Positions 15,222-24,025 of a stretch of DNA of 64,000 nucleotides are shown one piece after another (within the stretch, counting starts at the first letter, position 1; each line of letters opens with the position of its first letter). The position numbers and the translations under genes were made by a program. Source of the DNA: Nitrosopumilus sp. K4 (GTDB lineage: Archaea > Thermoproteota > Nitrososphaeria > Nitrososphaerales > Nitrosopumilaceae); contig NZ_CP067007.1 in NCBI RefSeq assembly GCF_018128925.1, positions 186,001 to 250,000 of the forward strand. The letters run 5' to 3'. Below the pieces are notes generated by a model, which saw only the letters and a list, made by a program, of their open reading frames with translations, had not been told where the DNA came from and did no database searches.

Positions 15222-15500
15222 ATGGGTCGTACTTGTACAAAATGTAAGAATCCTATACCTGATAACGAACAATTGGACATGGTTGCAGAAAAATACCCTA
15301 CATGCAACAAATGTTGGGCTGAATGGAAGGAATATCGTGTAATGGTGATGAATGAAATGAGACTAGATATGTCCATGCCTGATCATAGAAAATTATTGAA
15401 AAAACATGAAAAAGTATTCGTTGGTGTTCTTTCCCCTGAGGGAGAAATTATAGATTACAGTAACGAGGATAATAGAAAACCTGATGAACCTAATGCCTAA
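15222..15500 (+). CDS. Zinc-ribbon protein with YggX-like Fe-trafficking domain
   Basis: Ninety-two residues. The N-terminus has CTKCKN and, 20 residues later, CNKCWAEW, which can make a zinc or iron site. The following segment (CWAEWKEYRVMVMNEMRLD, then MPDHRKLLKKHEKVFVG) follows the pattern of YggX, the bacterial Fe(II)-trafficking/oxidative-damage-protection protein (W-W-NE-RL-HR-L). YggX itself lacks this N-terminal CxxC pair. The ATG is at 15222. The 3' end overlaps the convergent gene by four bases. Confidence 0.65.
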   Translation: MGRTCTKCKNPIPDNEQLDMVAEKYPTCNKCWAEWKEYRVMVMNEMRLDMSMPDHRKLLKKHEKVFVGVLSPEGEIIDYSNEDNRKPDEPNA

Positions 15501-15958
15501 AGACCAAGTAGTTTTTTTGCATTATCTGGAATCACAAGAAACGTTCTTTTCTTTTTAGTATCTTCTAGACCGTCCAATATTCTCTTTATTGTATGAGCAA
15601 GTATTGCTTTTTTCTCATTATCTAGTGTTAGATAGATTTCTAAAATTCCATCAAGATTAAATGTGATTAATTTTTGTGGATTGTTTGATACTTCATCAAT
15701 ATATGCAAAAAACAATCCTTCCCTTTCTTCTTCTGTTAGTGTAGTTAGAATTTCTAACCATGTCTTGAAAAGTTTTGAAAAATTTGGAAATGGTATTGTT
15801 GGTCCAGCTTCTAATGCATTGTTAATGATCTCTTTTTTTTCTTCATCTGATAAAGTAAAAAATTCCATCATTCTCTTTTTCAAGATTGGTTTCCTGAGAA
15901 AATCTGGCAGATTTGCCAAGTTTACAATAATATTTCCAGCATAGTTTGGTCCGGCCAT
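15497..15958 (-). CDS. Uncharacterised helical protein (153 aa)
   Basis: A 153-residue soluble, mostly helical protein with a run of charged amphipathic helices (LSDEEKKEIINNALEAG, LTTLTEEEREGLFFAY, LDNEKKAILAHTIKRIL). It has no cysteines and no membrane segment. No family recognised. ATG 15958 is the start; the gene is divergent from purA. Confidence 0.7.
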   Translation of the reverse strand: MAGPNYAGNIIVNLANLPDFLRKPILKKRMMEFFTLSDEEKKEIINNALEAGPTIPFPNFSKLFKTWLEILTTLTEEEREGLFFAYIDEVSNNPQKLITFNLDGILEIYLTLDNEKKAILAHTIKRILDGLEDTKKKRTFLVIPDNAKKLLGL

Positions 15959-16038
15959 CGATCAAAATTTGTATTTGTGAGATATTAAATCCTGTGACGC
16001 CACTTTAGCTTAAATAAACCAAATTTTTGCTCATAATT

Positions 16039-17040
16039 ATGACATCTACTGTTGTTGTTGGTGGTTTTTTTGGTGATGAAGGGAAAGGCAAGATAATTTC
16101 CTACTTGGCAATTAAGGACAATCCTTCAATAATAGTTCGTGGTGGGGCAGGACCAAATGCTGGTCATACGATTAGAGATGGAGATAGAGTCTACAAGGTT
16201 CGAATGCTCCCAAGTGGTTTTCTAAACAAAAACGCCAAAGTAATGATTGGGCCTGGAGTTGTAATTAACCCTGATGTGTTGCTAAAAGAAATACGTGATT
16301 TTGATGCGTCTGGTCGTTCATTTATTGACAAACATTGTGGTATTATTGAAGAGACTCACTTAACTCGTGATTCAAAAGGCGATTTAAAAGAAAAAATTGG
16401 TAGTACTGGATCTGGTACTGGTCCTGCAAATGCTGATAGAGCCATGAGGGTTTTGAAACTTGCAAAAGATTTTGATTCTTTATCGTCTCTTATTGTAGAC
16501 GTACCTGAAGAAATTAATTCGGCTATTTCTAAAAACGAGAATGTTCTAATTGAGGGAACTCAAGGGACATTTCTTTCATTATGGCATGGGACATATCCAT
16601 TTGTAACTTCAAAAGATGTTACTGCATCTGGAATTTGTGCTGATATTGGTCTTGGACCAAAGAATGTTGATGAAGTAATTGTTGTCTTCAAATCTTATGT
16701 TACGCGTGTAGGCACGGGGCCTCTTGCAAATGAGCTTACGCTTGAACAAGCCCAAAGTAAAGGTTGGTCTGAGTTTGGAACAGTAACTGGAAGACAAAGA
16801 CGTGCAGCAGATTTTGATTTTGATTTAGCTAGGCGTGCAATCATGCTCAACAGTGCAACACAAATTTCTATTACAAAACTAGATGTGATCTTTCCAAGTT
16901 GTGCAGGCATGACATCTTATGATAATTTGCCTGAAGAAGCAAAATCATTCATACAAAATATTGAGCGTGAACTAAATATCCCTGTCACAATTATTGGAAC
17001 AGGCCCAGCTATCGATGATGTAATTGATAGAAGAAGTTAG
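16039..17040 (+). CDS. purA: Adenylosuccinate synthetase PurA (short archaeal form)
   Basis: Catalyses IMP + Asp + GTP to adenylosuccinate, the first step to AMP. Motifs: GGFFGDEGKGKI (phosphate loop), GAGPNAGHTI, GSTGSGTGPANADR, EGTQGTFLSLWHG and GTVTGRQRRAADFD. The protein has 333 residues, the compact archaeal form about 100 residues shorter than bacterial PurA. ATG 16039 is favoured over TTG 16027: the TATA-like CTTAAATAAA (about 16010-16019) is 25 bases upstream, indicating a leaderless message. Confidence 0.95.
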   Translation: MTSTVVVGGFFGDEGKGKIISYLAIKDNPSIIVRGGAGPNAGHTIRDGDRVYKVRMLPSGFLNKNAKVMIGPGVVINPDVLLKEIRDFDASGRSFIDKHCGIIEETHLTRDSKGDLKEKIGSTGSGTGPANADRAMRVLKLAKDFDSLSSLIVDVPEEINSAISKNENVLIEGTQGTFLSLWHGTYPFVTSKDVTASGICADIGLGPKNVDEVIVVFKSYVTRVGTGPLANELTLEQAQSKGWSEFGTVTGRQRRAADFDFDLARRAIMLNSATQISITKLDVIFPSCAGMTSYDNLPEEAKSFIQNIERELNIPVTIIGTGPAIDDVIDRRS

Positions 17041-17089
17041 CCTGAAAATTTTTGGATAAGTTTAATTTGAATATGATTAATTATCTCTC

Positions 17090-17752
17090 GTGGATAAATT
17101 ACCTCGTTACATTCAAGTTTCTTCCTCATTAGAATTTTCACGCTTGGTTTGTGCACTTGAGCGTGCGCCACGAGTATCTTTCCTTCATGAGCATGATGGC
17201 AAGAAAGTTTTGTCTGTTCAAATGGATATTCTAAAAGAAAAACCGATTGTTTACTATACACCGTTAGAGAATAATGGCCATTACATTTGCTATGGATTAA
17301 AGGGTGGAAAAGAAGAGTCTGCAATTGTAGATACTACTTCTGACTCCAGCAAACTATATTCTCCCATAGTGCGAATAAAATCACTTCCTGAAACTTTGAG
17401 GCCCGGTAATGGTACACTTGATAGATATCAACCAATTGAATTAGAAGATTTATCTAGCCTTGCAAAACTAACATGGGGGTTTGAAGAAATTCCATTCCCT
17501 TTGTTTTTATTCCCACATAATCAAAATTGGCTTGTTGGAGTTTTTATGAACTTTAATGAAGAAGGAACCTCTTATTTTTGTCATGTCGTGCTTGATGACG
17601 AACCTAAAAAACCCTTTTTGAAATTTTCTACAAACAACGGATCTGAACCAACATTTGTGGATAGTCCATCTGAACATGGATATTCGTATGTCAAAATAAT
17701 AAAATTAAAAGACACCCACCCTCTTGTAGATTATGGTCACCTTCAAAACTAG
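17090..17752 (+). CDS. Uncharacterised protein upstream of pyrF (220 aa)
   Basis: A 220-residue soluble protein from GTG 17090, which sits 26 bases after a TATA-like GTTTAATTT. It has no membrane segment and no recognisable catalytic motif; the sequence looks like a mixed alpha/beta fold with conserved-looking aromatic/proline segments (GFEEIPFPLFLFPHNQNW). It overlaps the pyrF start by 20 bases, so the two are co-transcribed. Confidence 0.7.
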   Translation: MDKLPRYIQVSSSLEFSRLVCALERAPRVSFLHEHDGKKVLSVQMDILKEKPIVYYTPLENNGHYICYGLKGGKEESAIVDTTSDSSKLYSPIVRIKSLPETLRPGNGTLDRYQPIELEDLSSLAKLTWGFEEIPFPLFLFPHNQNWLVGVFMNFNEEGTSYFCHVVLDDEPKKPFLKFSTNNGSEPTFVDSPSEHGYSYVKIIKLKDTHPLVDYGHLQN

Positions 17753-18470
17753 ATTATCCAAGATCTCAAAAACTAACGGCAAAGTGGTTCTTGCCAATGA
17801 TTATGACACTTCCACTTCTAATATTGAAGCCAAAACTATTCAAAATATCAAAAAATTACATCCATTTCTGTGTGGAATCAAACTAAATTTTCATTTACTC
17901 TTGCCTCTTGGTTCTAAGCAGATTTCTAGAATAAACAAGACTGCACACCGATATGGGTTACAAACAATTGCTGACATTAAACTAAATGACATTGGAAATA
18001 CAAACCGTGTTACGTCTGAGCACTTGTGGAATTTAGGATTTGATGCAGTAATTGCAAATCCGATTATGGGGCTGGAAAGTCTTAAGAATTTGGTAAAATC
18101 TGCTCACAAAAATGATCGGGGTGTTATTACATTGTGCCACATGAGTGCACCTGAGGCAAAACTATCATATGATATGGAAGTAAAAATGAAAAAAAAGCAG
18201 CAATTGTATCAACTGTTTTTGGATTGGGCTGTTGATTCCAAAGTTGATGGAATTGTGGTTGGTGCAACATTTCCCAAAATTATTGAATATTGTAACAAAA
18301 AAGCTGGCAAAAAACTAAGCATATTCTCGCCTGGAGTTGGAACTCAAGGAGGTAGTGCAGAAACAGTACTGTCTGCAGGGACTGACTTTCTGATAGTTGG
18401 TCGAACTATTCTAAATGACAAAAACCCTACCTCTATTGCAAAAGCACTGCATCTAGAGACTCTGAAGTAA
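17733..18470 (+). CDS. pyrF: Orotidine-5'-phosphate decarboxylase PyrF
   Basis: Decarboxylates OMP to UMP, the last step of pyrimidine synthesis. The TIM-barrel motifs are VVLANDYD (substrate Asp), CGIKLNFHLLL, the catalytic DIKLNDIGNT, GVGTQGGSAE phosphate loop and FLIVGRTIL. Length 245. ATG 17733 lies inside the preceding frame. pyrD and pyrK are 23 kb away in the same window. The end overlaps the convergent Nudix gene by 18 bases. Confidence 0.93.
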   Translation: MVTFKTRLSKISKTNGKVVLANDYDTSTSNIEAKTIQNIKKLHPFLCGIKLNFHLLLPLGSKQISRINKTAHRYGLQTIADIKLNDIGNTNRVTSEHLWNLGFDAVIANPIMGLESLKNLVKSAHKNDRGVITLCHMSAPEAKLSYDMEVKMKKKQQLYQLFLDWAVDSKVDGIVVGATFPKIIEYCNKKAGKKLSIFSPGVGTQGGSAETVLSAGTDFLIVGRTILNDKNPTSIAKALHLETLK

Positions 18471-18869
18471 CGAATAGGATTTTGTTAGTACTGTTTTTGC
18501 ATTATCAAATGTTGTCTTGTCCATTGCTGTAAGATAATCCATCCAAACAAAATCCAAATGCTCATGAGAAATGGAAATATCTTTAGTTTTAGTTTCTCCT
18601 AGGAAAAAAACCACTTTTTTATGAACTAATTCTCCTTGAAACTGAAAATTATACTCAATCCATTCCTCAAATCCTTCTATGAATGAAATATCTGTAATTC
18701 CTGTTTCCTCTTTTGTTTCTCTAATTGCAGTTTCATGCGTTGTTTCTCCTTTTTCCATTTTACCTTTAACAAAATCCCAGTGTCCAGAAGGATAATGCAA
18801 TAACAAAAATAAAATTTTTGAATCTTCTTTTCTGAATATTACTACTCCTGCTGATGTTTCTTCTATCAT
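18453..18869 (-). CDS. Nudix hydrolase (Ap4A hydrolase-like)
   Basis: A 138-residue Nudix protein. The Nudix box begins at GKMEKGETTHETAI and continues RETKEETGI, complete in all catalytic glutamates. GHWDFVKGK before the box is typical of diadenosine polyphosphate hydrolases. The ATG overlaps the uppS stop by one base (TAATG), so it is the second gene of that pair. Confidence 0.93.
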   Translation of the reverse strand: MIEETSAGVVIFRKEDSKILFLLLHYPSGHWDFVKGKMEKGETTHETAIRETKEETGITDISFIEGFEEWIEYNFQFQGELVHKKVVFFLGETKTKDISISHEHLDFVWMDYLTAMDKTTFDNAKTVLTKSYSLLQSL

Positions 18870-19660
18870 TATTTCCCTAACCTTCTTTTTCTTTCTTGAA
18901 ATGTTCTAATTGCTCTCATCAAATCTATTTTCCTAAATTCAGGCCAAAAGATATCCATAAAAACTAATTCACTATATGCACTTTGCCACATTAAAAATCC
19001 GCTTAGTCTTTTTTCCCCTGATGTTCGAAGTATCATGTCTGGTGATGATTGTGGTAGATGTGATGTGTATAGGTTTGATTCAATGACTTTTTTGTTAATA
19101 TCTTCGATATTTAATGCACCGTCTTGAATTTTTTCACCAATTTTTTTTACTGCATCGACTAGTTCATACTGTCCTCCATATGCTAAGGCAATATTTAGAA
19201 AATGATTATCATAATCCTTCGTAGCATCGTCTAATCGTCTTAAAACTTCTTTAATTGAATCTGGTAAAAGCTCAATTCTACCAATTCCTTTGACTCTCAT
19301 TTTATTTTTATGAATTCTGGGATCATTGTAGAGTTTTTCTAATCTCTTTCGAATCAATTCAAACAGATATTGTAACTCATCATCATTTCTATCTAGATTC
19401 TCAGCTGATAATGCATACAATGTAATTATTTTGATATCAAACTCCTCACACCAATCAAGCAGGTTTTCTACTGCGTCTGCTCCCTTCCAATGCCCTTCCT
19501 TCTTCATGGTTAGGTGCCTTTTTGCCCATCGTCTGTTTCCATCTAAAATTAATGCAACATGATTTGGTATGGAACCACTCCGTACCTCATTTTCAAGCCT
19601 TCTTGAATAAATTTTGTATAATCCTGATACTTGAAAAATTGTATCTAAAATCTTGCTTAT
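18869..19660 (-). CDS. uppS: cis-Prenyltransferase (UPP/polyprenyl diphosphate synthase) with ATA start
   Basis: Elongates isoprenyl diphosphates to the cis-polyprenyl carrier lipid. Motifs: HVALILDGNRRWAKR with the catalytic Asp (about 40), LYALSAENLDR, LNIALAYGGQYELVDA, SSPDMILRTSGEKRLSGF and SELVFMDIFWPEF. The first ATG in frame (19507) would delete the catalytic DGNRRWA segment, and no ATG, GTG or TTG exists between the in-frame TGA (19669-19667) and 19507. An ATA at 19660 (ATA AGC AAG) is preceded by AGGTGA (19672-19667) with a six-base spacing, a good Shine-Dalgarno site, giving 263 residues. Continuous coding of the conserved N-terminus is seen directly; ATA initiation is inference. 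Confidence 0.88.
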   Translation of the reverse strand: MSKILDTIFQVSGLYKIYSRRLENEVRSGSIPNHVALILDGNRRWAKRHLTMKKEGHWKGADAVENLLDWCEEFDIKIITLYALSAENLDRNDDELQYLFELIRKRLEKLYNDPRIHKNKMRVKGIGRIELLPDSIKEVLRRLDDATKDYDNHFLNIALAYGGQYELVDAVKKIGEKIQDGALNIEDINKKVIESNLYTSHLPQSSPDMILRTSGEKRLSGFLMWQSAYSELVFMDIFWPEFRKIDLMRAIRTFQERKRRLGK

Positions 19661-19727
19661 GTCTAGTCACCTGTGTAAATTATTACTAACTGAAGATATC
19701 AGTGTTTTTCAGGATTTCTATTTGTAT

Positions 19728-20873
19728 CTAATCTGAGACCATTTCTTGGTGCTTATGTTTTCTGTATTTTTTAAACAAAATTGTGGCTGAAACCAAAGTT
19801 GTAGCAAGTCCTGCCAAAAGTGGTGGAATTAGAGTGAATGAACTCTCATCATACATCATAATGTTGGTAAATTGGGAAACCGTTGGATAAAGCGCCCCTA
19901 AAACAATTATGCGTAAAATATCGCTGATTTGTCTTGGTATTCCTCCAATCCAATTACTTAGCAAAACTCCTGCAAAGATTGCACCTAGTCCAATCCATAA
20001 GATAGGGAGTGCTCCTGAAACAAACTGACCTATAATCACTTTGTCAGTAATTTTTGAAATCAATTCTGTATCGCTTTGTAATAATCCTGATTCAACTGAA
20101 CTAATTCCAGCTGGAACTGATGATAGTATTAACAAAATTCCTGCAACAACTGTGAACATTCTGATGAATCCCATTGGTGTAGGTTTTGCCCAATTTGACC
20201 AAGCTCTGTCTACATCAAAAGCTCTGATTAAAAATGCGCCCCCTAAAATACTAATTAAAACAGCAAAAATTTCAGCCGTATATCCAAATACAGTACCAAT
20301 ACCTCCAATTAATAACAAAATTCCTGGAACACCTAAGAAAAATTTTGAATATTTTGAATCATATGCAACCATCTTAAGATATTTTCCGAAAACAGCGTAA
20401 GAATATTCAACACTTCTGCTTACTTTCATGACTACTCTCTGTACAGATACTACTGGCAATACATTTTGAATTACTGGAATTACACTTTCATCATCTTCTC
20501 CATCTGAAACAATTACTGCACCATTTGCTGAAAATCTTTCTAAAACAATTTTTGCTTCAGATAAAATTTTTTCATCAGCTTGTACACCTCTATCTTTAAC
20601 ACCAGCTATTGTTGCAACTTCGACTTGGTATCCCTTACTTATCAAATCTTCATATGTTTTAATTGCGGCAAAAATTGAATTTGAATCTGCATCTTCAGGA
20701 TCTTCTAAAGCCAATCGTTGTGCAGCCTCAATACATGCATCTCTTCCTATGACTGGAGTGATTATGCCTGTTTTTTCACCTACGTCGTTGTCTCTGTCTA
20801 CACAAATTACCACTAATTTATTGGCAGTAGACGCATTAACGTCCTTTTCTATCTTCTTAGAACTTTGAGACAT
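19728..20873 (-). CDS. DUF373-family membrane protein
   Basis: A 381-residue protein. The N-terminal 150 residues are soluble (VVICVDRDNDVGEKTGI, VIGRDACIEAAQRLALEDPEDADSNS split by loops, VIVSDGEDDESVIP), the pattern of archaeal DUF373. The C-terminal half contains about six membrane helices. Function unknown. ATG 20873. The charged C-terminus (KKYRKHKHQ) should be cytoplasmic. Confidence 0.87.
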   Translation of the reverse strand: MSQSSKKIEKDVNASTANKLVVICVDRDNDVGEKTGIITPVIGRDACIEAAQRLALEDPEDADSNSIFAAIKTYEDLISKGYQVEVATIAGVKDRGVQADEKILSEAKIVLERFSANGAVIVSDGEDDESVIPVIQNVLPVVSVQRVVMKVSRSVEYSYAVFGKYLKMVAYDSKYSKFFLGVPGILLLIGGIGTVFGYTAEIFAVLISILGGAFLIRAFDVDRAWSNWAKPTPMGFIRMFTVVAGILLILSSVPAGISSVESGLLQSDTELISKITDKVIIGQFVSGALPILWIGLGAIFAGVLLSNWIGGIPRQISDILRIIVLGALYPTVSQFTNIMMYDESSFTLIPPLLAGLATTLVSATILFKKYRKHKHQEMVSD

Positions 20874-20947
20874 TCTCTTTTATTCACACAATTAGTTTTT
20901 AACAATTTCCAACTTTTGAAAATATTATAGTTAGGTTTTGAGGCTGT

Positions 20948-21445
20948 TTATGGTCTCTGGGAGTCGGATGTTTTTATCATTTCTATAGATTCTGCCTTAA
21001 GCGTTTCAATTTTCTTCAAAACTTCTGACATCTCCTCTTGGCTACTTCCGTCCTTAATCATATTTGCATATACTTTAGTTTCTACGATGTATGAATTGAA
21101 TTTTTTTAATGCATCCATATAGCTAATATAACTTTCTTGCCAAGGTTCAGATGGTTTTGATGTAACAAATTCACTGATTTTTGCAGTAACTTGACTGGTT
21201 GTTACATCTGTTATTGAAATATACTCATCTGGAGTAATATTTCCGTCTCTCATATTTTGAAACTCTGTGTCAATTGATTCTTGTAAAACTTCATGAATTT
21301 TTTTTACTCCGTCTAAATAATTTCCATAATCAGATACCACAAAAGTTGATTCTGTTTCTTGTGGTATTGTCCAAAAAATAAAACTTCCACCTGTAATTGC
21401 AGCTAAAATTATAACAGTTACGATAATTCCCTTTTTTGATGCCAT
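20948..21445 (-). CDS. Membrane-anchored helical protein, unknown (165 aa)
   Basis: A single N-terminal membrane segment (about 6-25) precedes an extracytoplasmic, helical domain rich in S/T/E/K. No cysteine. No known family. It is followed by the DUF373 gene's start region 75 bases downstream but transcribed towards it, so the two may be unlinked. Confidence 0.65.
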   Translation of the reverse strand: MASKKGIIVTVIILAAITGGSFIFWTIPQETESTFVVSDYGNYLDGVKKIHEVLQESIDTEFQNMRDGNITPDEYISITDVTTSQVTAKISEFVTSKPSEPWQESYISYMDALKKFNSYIVETKVYANMIKDGSSQEEMSEVLKKIETLKAESIEMIKTSDSQRP

Positions 21446-21694
21446 TTGATTTACATTGTCAATTAGGAGCTTATAACTGGTGAACTTTCATAAATTATCT
21501 TCTAATTCACTAAAAATTAAAAAAAATCTGTTGTAATGGATTTCTTTTTGGAAATATTGAAGAAATCTGTATGTTCGTTGCTTTTTTCTAATTCATATTT
21601 AATGTTGACTCAAAAAATTTACACACATCTAGTCTATAGTTAAATAATTTTCACAGGCTCTGGCTAAATAGAACCAAGTTTGACATTTTTTAGA

Positions 21695-21841
21695 ATGGTT
21701 GAAGCATATTGCGTAAAATGCAGAGCAAAAAGGGAAATCAAAGATCCCAAAGAAACTAAACTAAAAAACGGACGTCCTGCAGTAAAAGGCACATGTCCAA
21801 AATGTGGAACTAATGTTTTCCGTATAGGAAAGATGGATTAA
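21695..21841 (+). CDS. DUF5679-like small zinc protein (48 aa)
   Basis: A 48-residue protein from ATG 21695 to TAA 21841. YCVKCRAKREIKD and TCPKCGTNVFRIG form two CxxC zinc pairs around the conserved-looking KNGRPAVKG. This is the pattern of DUF5679, small proteins of unknown function often linked to DNA topology or translation genes. It stands just upstream of the aIF2beta operon, 70 bases away. Confidence 0.8.
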   Translation: MVEAYCVKCRAKREIKDPKETKLKNGRPAVKGTCPKCGTNVFRIGKMD

Positions 21842-21911
21842 ATCACTAACAAAAGTCCACGATTTCTCTTTTTCAAAAACCCATATAGGGTATTCTATAC
21901 ACTAAAAATTA

Positions 21912-22334
21912 GTGACCAAATCAGAATATGAAAATTTACTAAAAAGAATTCAGGATAAGATTGGTAATGTCCAAAAAGAATCTGAATCTAGATTTGAACT
22001 TCCAGTTGTAGATGTAATGTGGGAAGGGCAAAAAACTTTCCTGCGTAATTTTTCAGATTTTCCCAAAGTTCTCAGAAGGGATCCGGATAAGGTATTACAA
22101 TATCTCTCAAAAGAATTTGCGGTTCCTGCAGAAAGGATCGGTGATCAAGCCATGTTTATTGGAAAGAGAGCTCCTGATGATTTTACGCGTTTATTTCAAA
22201 TCTATGTTAAAGACTATCTTGAATGTCCTACATGTAAAAGTCCTGACACAAAAATTGTTAAAGAAAATAGAATTTCATTTTTAATCTGCGAGGCATGTGG
22301 AGCAAAATCTACTCTCAAAGGTAAATATGCATAA
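21912..22334 (+). CDS. Translation initiation factor 2 subunit beta (aIF2-beta)
   Basis: The beta subunit of the heterotrimer that delivers initiator Met-tRNA to the ribosome. Of 140 residues, the core carries FLRNFSDFPKVLRRDPDKVL and LSKEFAVPAERIGDQAMFIGK, followed by a C-terminal zinc ribbon (ECPTCKS and CEACGAKS). The start is GTG 21912. The DUF424 gene begins at the overlapping TAATG. It heads a run with RIO1, a KH protein and topoisomerase VI. Confidence 0.95.
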   Translation: MTKSEYENLLKRIQDKIGNVQKESESRFELPVVDVMWEGQKTFLRNFSDFPKVLRRDPDKVLQYLSKEFAVPAERIGDQAMFIGKRAPDDFTRLFQIYVKDYLECPTCKSPDTKIVKENRISFLICEACGAKSTLKGKYA

Positions 22335-22630
22335 TGCAATTCTCAGTCAAAGTATCAAACTACCAAAAAAATTTGATGTTAAATATTTGTGATTCTGATT
22401 TACTTGGTAAAGATATCATTCAAGATAAATTAACAATGAGTATTAGCAAGAGCTATTATGGAGAAAAGATTGTTGGTAAACAAGAAGCAGAAGAACTCCT
22501 AAAAAAATCCTCTATTATCAACATGGTAGGTGATCAAACAGTTTCATTGTCTATTGAGCTTGGTATTGGTTCTGAAAATGGTGTAAAAAGAATTTCAGGT
22601 GTTCCATTTCTGATTGTTTTCAAAATGTAA
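22334..22630 (+). CDS. DUF424 family protein
   Basis: A 98-residue protein with the DUF424 pattern: LNICDSDLLGKDI, YYGEKIVGKQEAEELL, INMVGDQTVSLSIELG and the C-terminal ISGVPFLIVFK. Found in most archaea next to aIF2beta; the function is not established. It shares one base with the end of the aIF2beta gene. Confidence 0.88.
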   Translation: MQFSVKVSNYQKNLMLNICDSDLLGKDIIQDKLTMSISKSYYGEKIVGKQEAEELLKKSSIINMVGDQTVSLSIELGIGSENGVKRISGVPFLIVFKM

Positions 22631-22679
22631 GTGGATAAAAAAGAAATCCATTTTATCTAGTGATTGCTAAAATTGTATA

Positions 22680-23459
22680 GTGTCCGATGATCTCAGTAGA
22701 AAATTAGAATCTAAATTAGATAAAAAACTAATTTCAAAATTAAAAAAGAAACAACTTGATGATGGTTTTAAAAAAGGTAAAACTATCAATGAAGTTTTAG
22801 ACAAACCTACTGTGATGACTCTTTACAAAATGATTAAAGATCATATTATTTCATATGTTAATGGTTCTGTTAGTGCAGGAAAAGAATCTCTGTTGTTTTG
22901 GGCAGTTGATGAAAACAAAGTTGACGTTGCTTTGAAAATCTATCTGGTGTCTACATCTAATTTTAAAAAACGAGAGCCATATATTACTGGAGATCCACGA
23001 TTCTCGAAATTAAAAAAGGGTACAAAAAACCTTGTTCATTTATGGGCAAAAAAAGAATTTAGAAATTTATCACAAAGTCATGAAGCAGGAATTCCTGTAC
23101 CCCGACCACTATATGTAACAAATAACGTACTAGCAATGGAGTTTATAGGCGATAATGGTTCTCCTGCAAAACTATTGTTAGAATCTGAAGTAGATGAAAA
23201 TGACTATCACCAATCTATTTTAATTATAAAACAATTTTATCAAAACGCAAAACTTGTTCATGGGGATTATTCTGAGTATAATATATTCAAAACAAAAAAT
23301 GGATTGATTGTTTTTGATCTTGGTTCTGCAGTAGATCTAAGACATCCTAATTCCCAAGAATTTCTTAAAAGAGATATTAATAACATTACACGTTTCTTTT
23401 CTAAAAGGAGAATTTCTGTTGATGATCCATCTAAAATATTTGAGGACATTGTAAAATGA
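22680..23459 (+). CDS. rio1: RIO1-type serine protein kinase/ATPase
   Basis: A 259-residue RIO kinase. Markers are SVSAGKESLLFWA in place of the normal P-loop, ALKIYLVSTSNFKKREPYI with the catalytic lysine, KKEFRNLSQSHEAGIPVP, LVHGDYSEYNIF (catalytic loop) and LIVFDLGSAV (metal-binding Asp). RIO1 acts in late small-subunit maturation. The KH gene overlaps its end by four bases; KH (Dim2-like) and RIO1 act in the same process in eukaryotes. GTG 22680 start. Confidence 0.94.
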   Translation: MSDDLSRKLESKLDKKLISKLKKKQLDDGFKKGKTINEVLDKPTVMTLYKMIKDHIISYVNGSVSAGKESLLFWAVDENKVDVALKIYLVSTSNFKKREPYITGDPRFSKLKKGTKNLVHLWAKKEFRNLSQSHEAGIPVPRPLYVTNNVLAMEFIGDNGSPAKLLLESEVDENDYHQSILIIKQFYQNAKLVHGDYSEYNIFKTKNGLIVFDLGSAVDLRHPNSQEFLKRDINNITRFFSKRRISVDDPSKIFEDIVK

Positions 23460-24025
23460 GCTTTGAAAAATTACTACGAATTCCAAATGATAGAATAGCA
23501 GTATTGATTGGTAAATCTGGAAATGTAAAATCAAAAATTGAACAATTATGTAGTGTAACTCTTGATATTGATGGTGATACTGGAGAAGTTTTGATAAAGT
23601 CTACTGGTGATATTGAAAAAATGCAGCCGTTTAAAGCAATGGAAATTGTAACTGCAATAGGCAGAGGTTTTTCTCCTGAAAATGCAATGACATTGCTAAA
23701 AGGTGAGAATGCATTACATGTGATTGATCTAAGAGAATTTGGCAAATCTAATTCTAATATTGAAAGGATTAAAGGTAGAATTATTGGAGAAGGTGGTAAG
23801 GCAAGAAGAAATATGGAAAATCTAAGTGGCACTCATATCTCAGTCTATGGTAAAACAGTTTCAATTATTGGTGATGCATCAAAACTACGATTAGCTGTTG
23901 ATGCAATATCTTCTATTTCAAATGGAAGCATGCATGGAGCAGTATACAATAAACTTGAAGCTGCAAATCGTAAAGAAAAACAAGAAAAAATGAAATTGTG
24001 GGAAGATCAAGATGTCTTCTATTAA
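23456..24025 (+). CDS. KH-domain RNA-binding protein (Pno1/Dim2-like)
   Basis: A 189-residue protein with two KH domains, the GxxG loops being LIGKSGNVKSKI near residue 19 and IIGEGGKARRNM near residue 104. Order and spacing match archaeal Dim2/Pno1, a small-subunit rRNA processing factor that also contacts aIF2 and RIO1 homologues. It overlaps rio1 by four bases and top6B by 14. Confidence 0.92.
   Translation: MSFEKLLRIPNDRIAVLIGKSGNVKSKIEQLCSVTLDIDGDTGEVLIKSTGDIEKMQPFKAMEIVTAIGRGFSPENAMTLLKGENALHVIDLREFGKSNSNIERIKGRIIGEGGKARRNMENLSGTHISVYGKTVSIIGDASKLRLAVDAISSISNGSMHGAVYNKLEAANRKEKQEKMKLWEDQDVFY

Noticed and set aside
21535-21645. 35-codon plus-strand frame between the membrane-anchored protein and the DUF5679 gene
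   Set aside because: No composition bias, start signal or coupling supports it; the 250-base gap looks non-coding.
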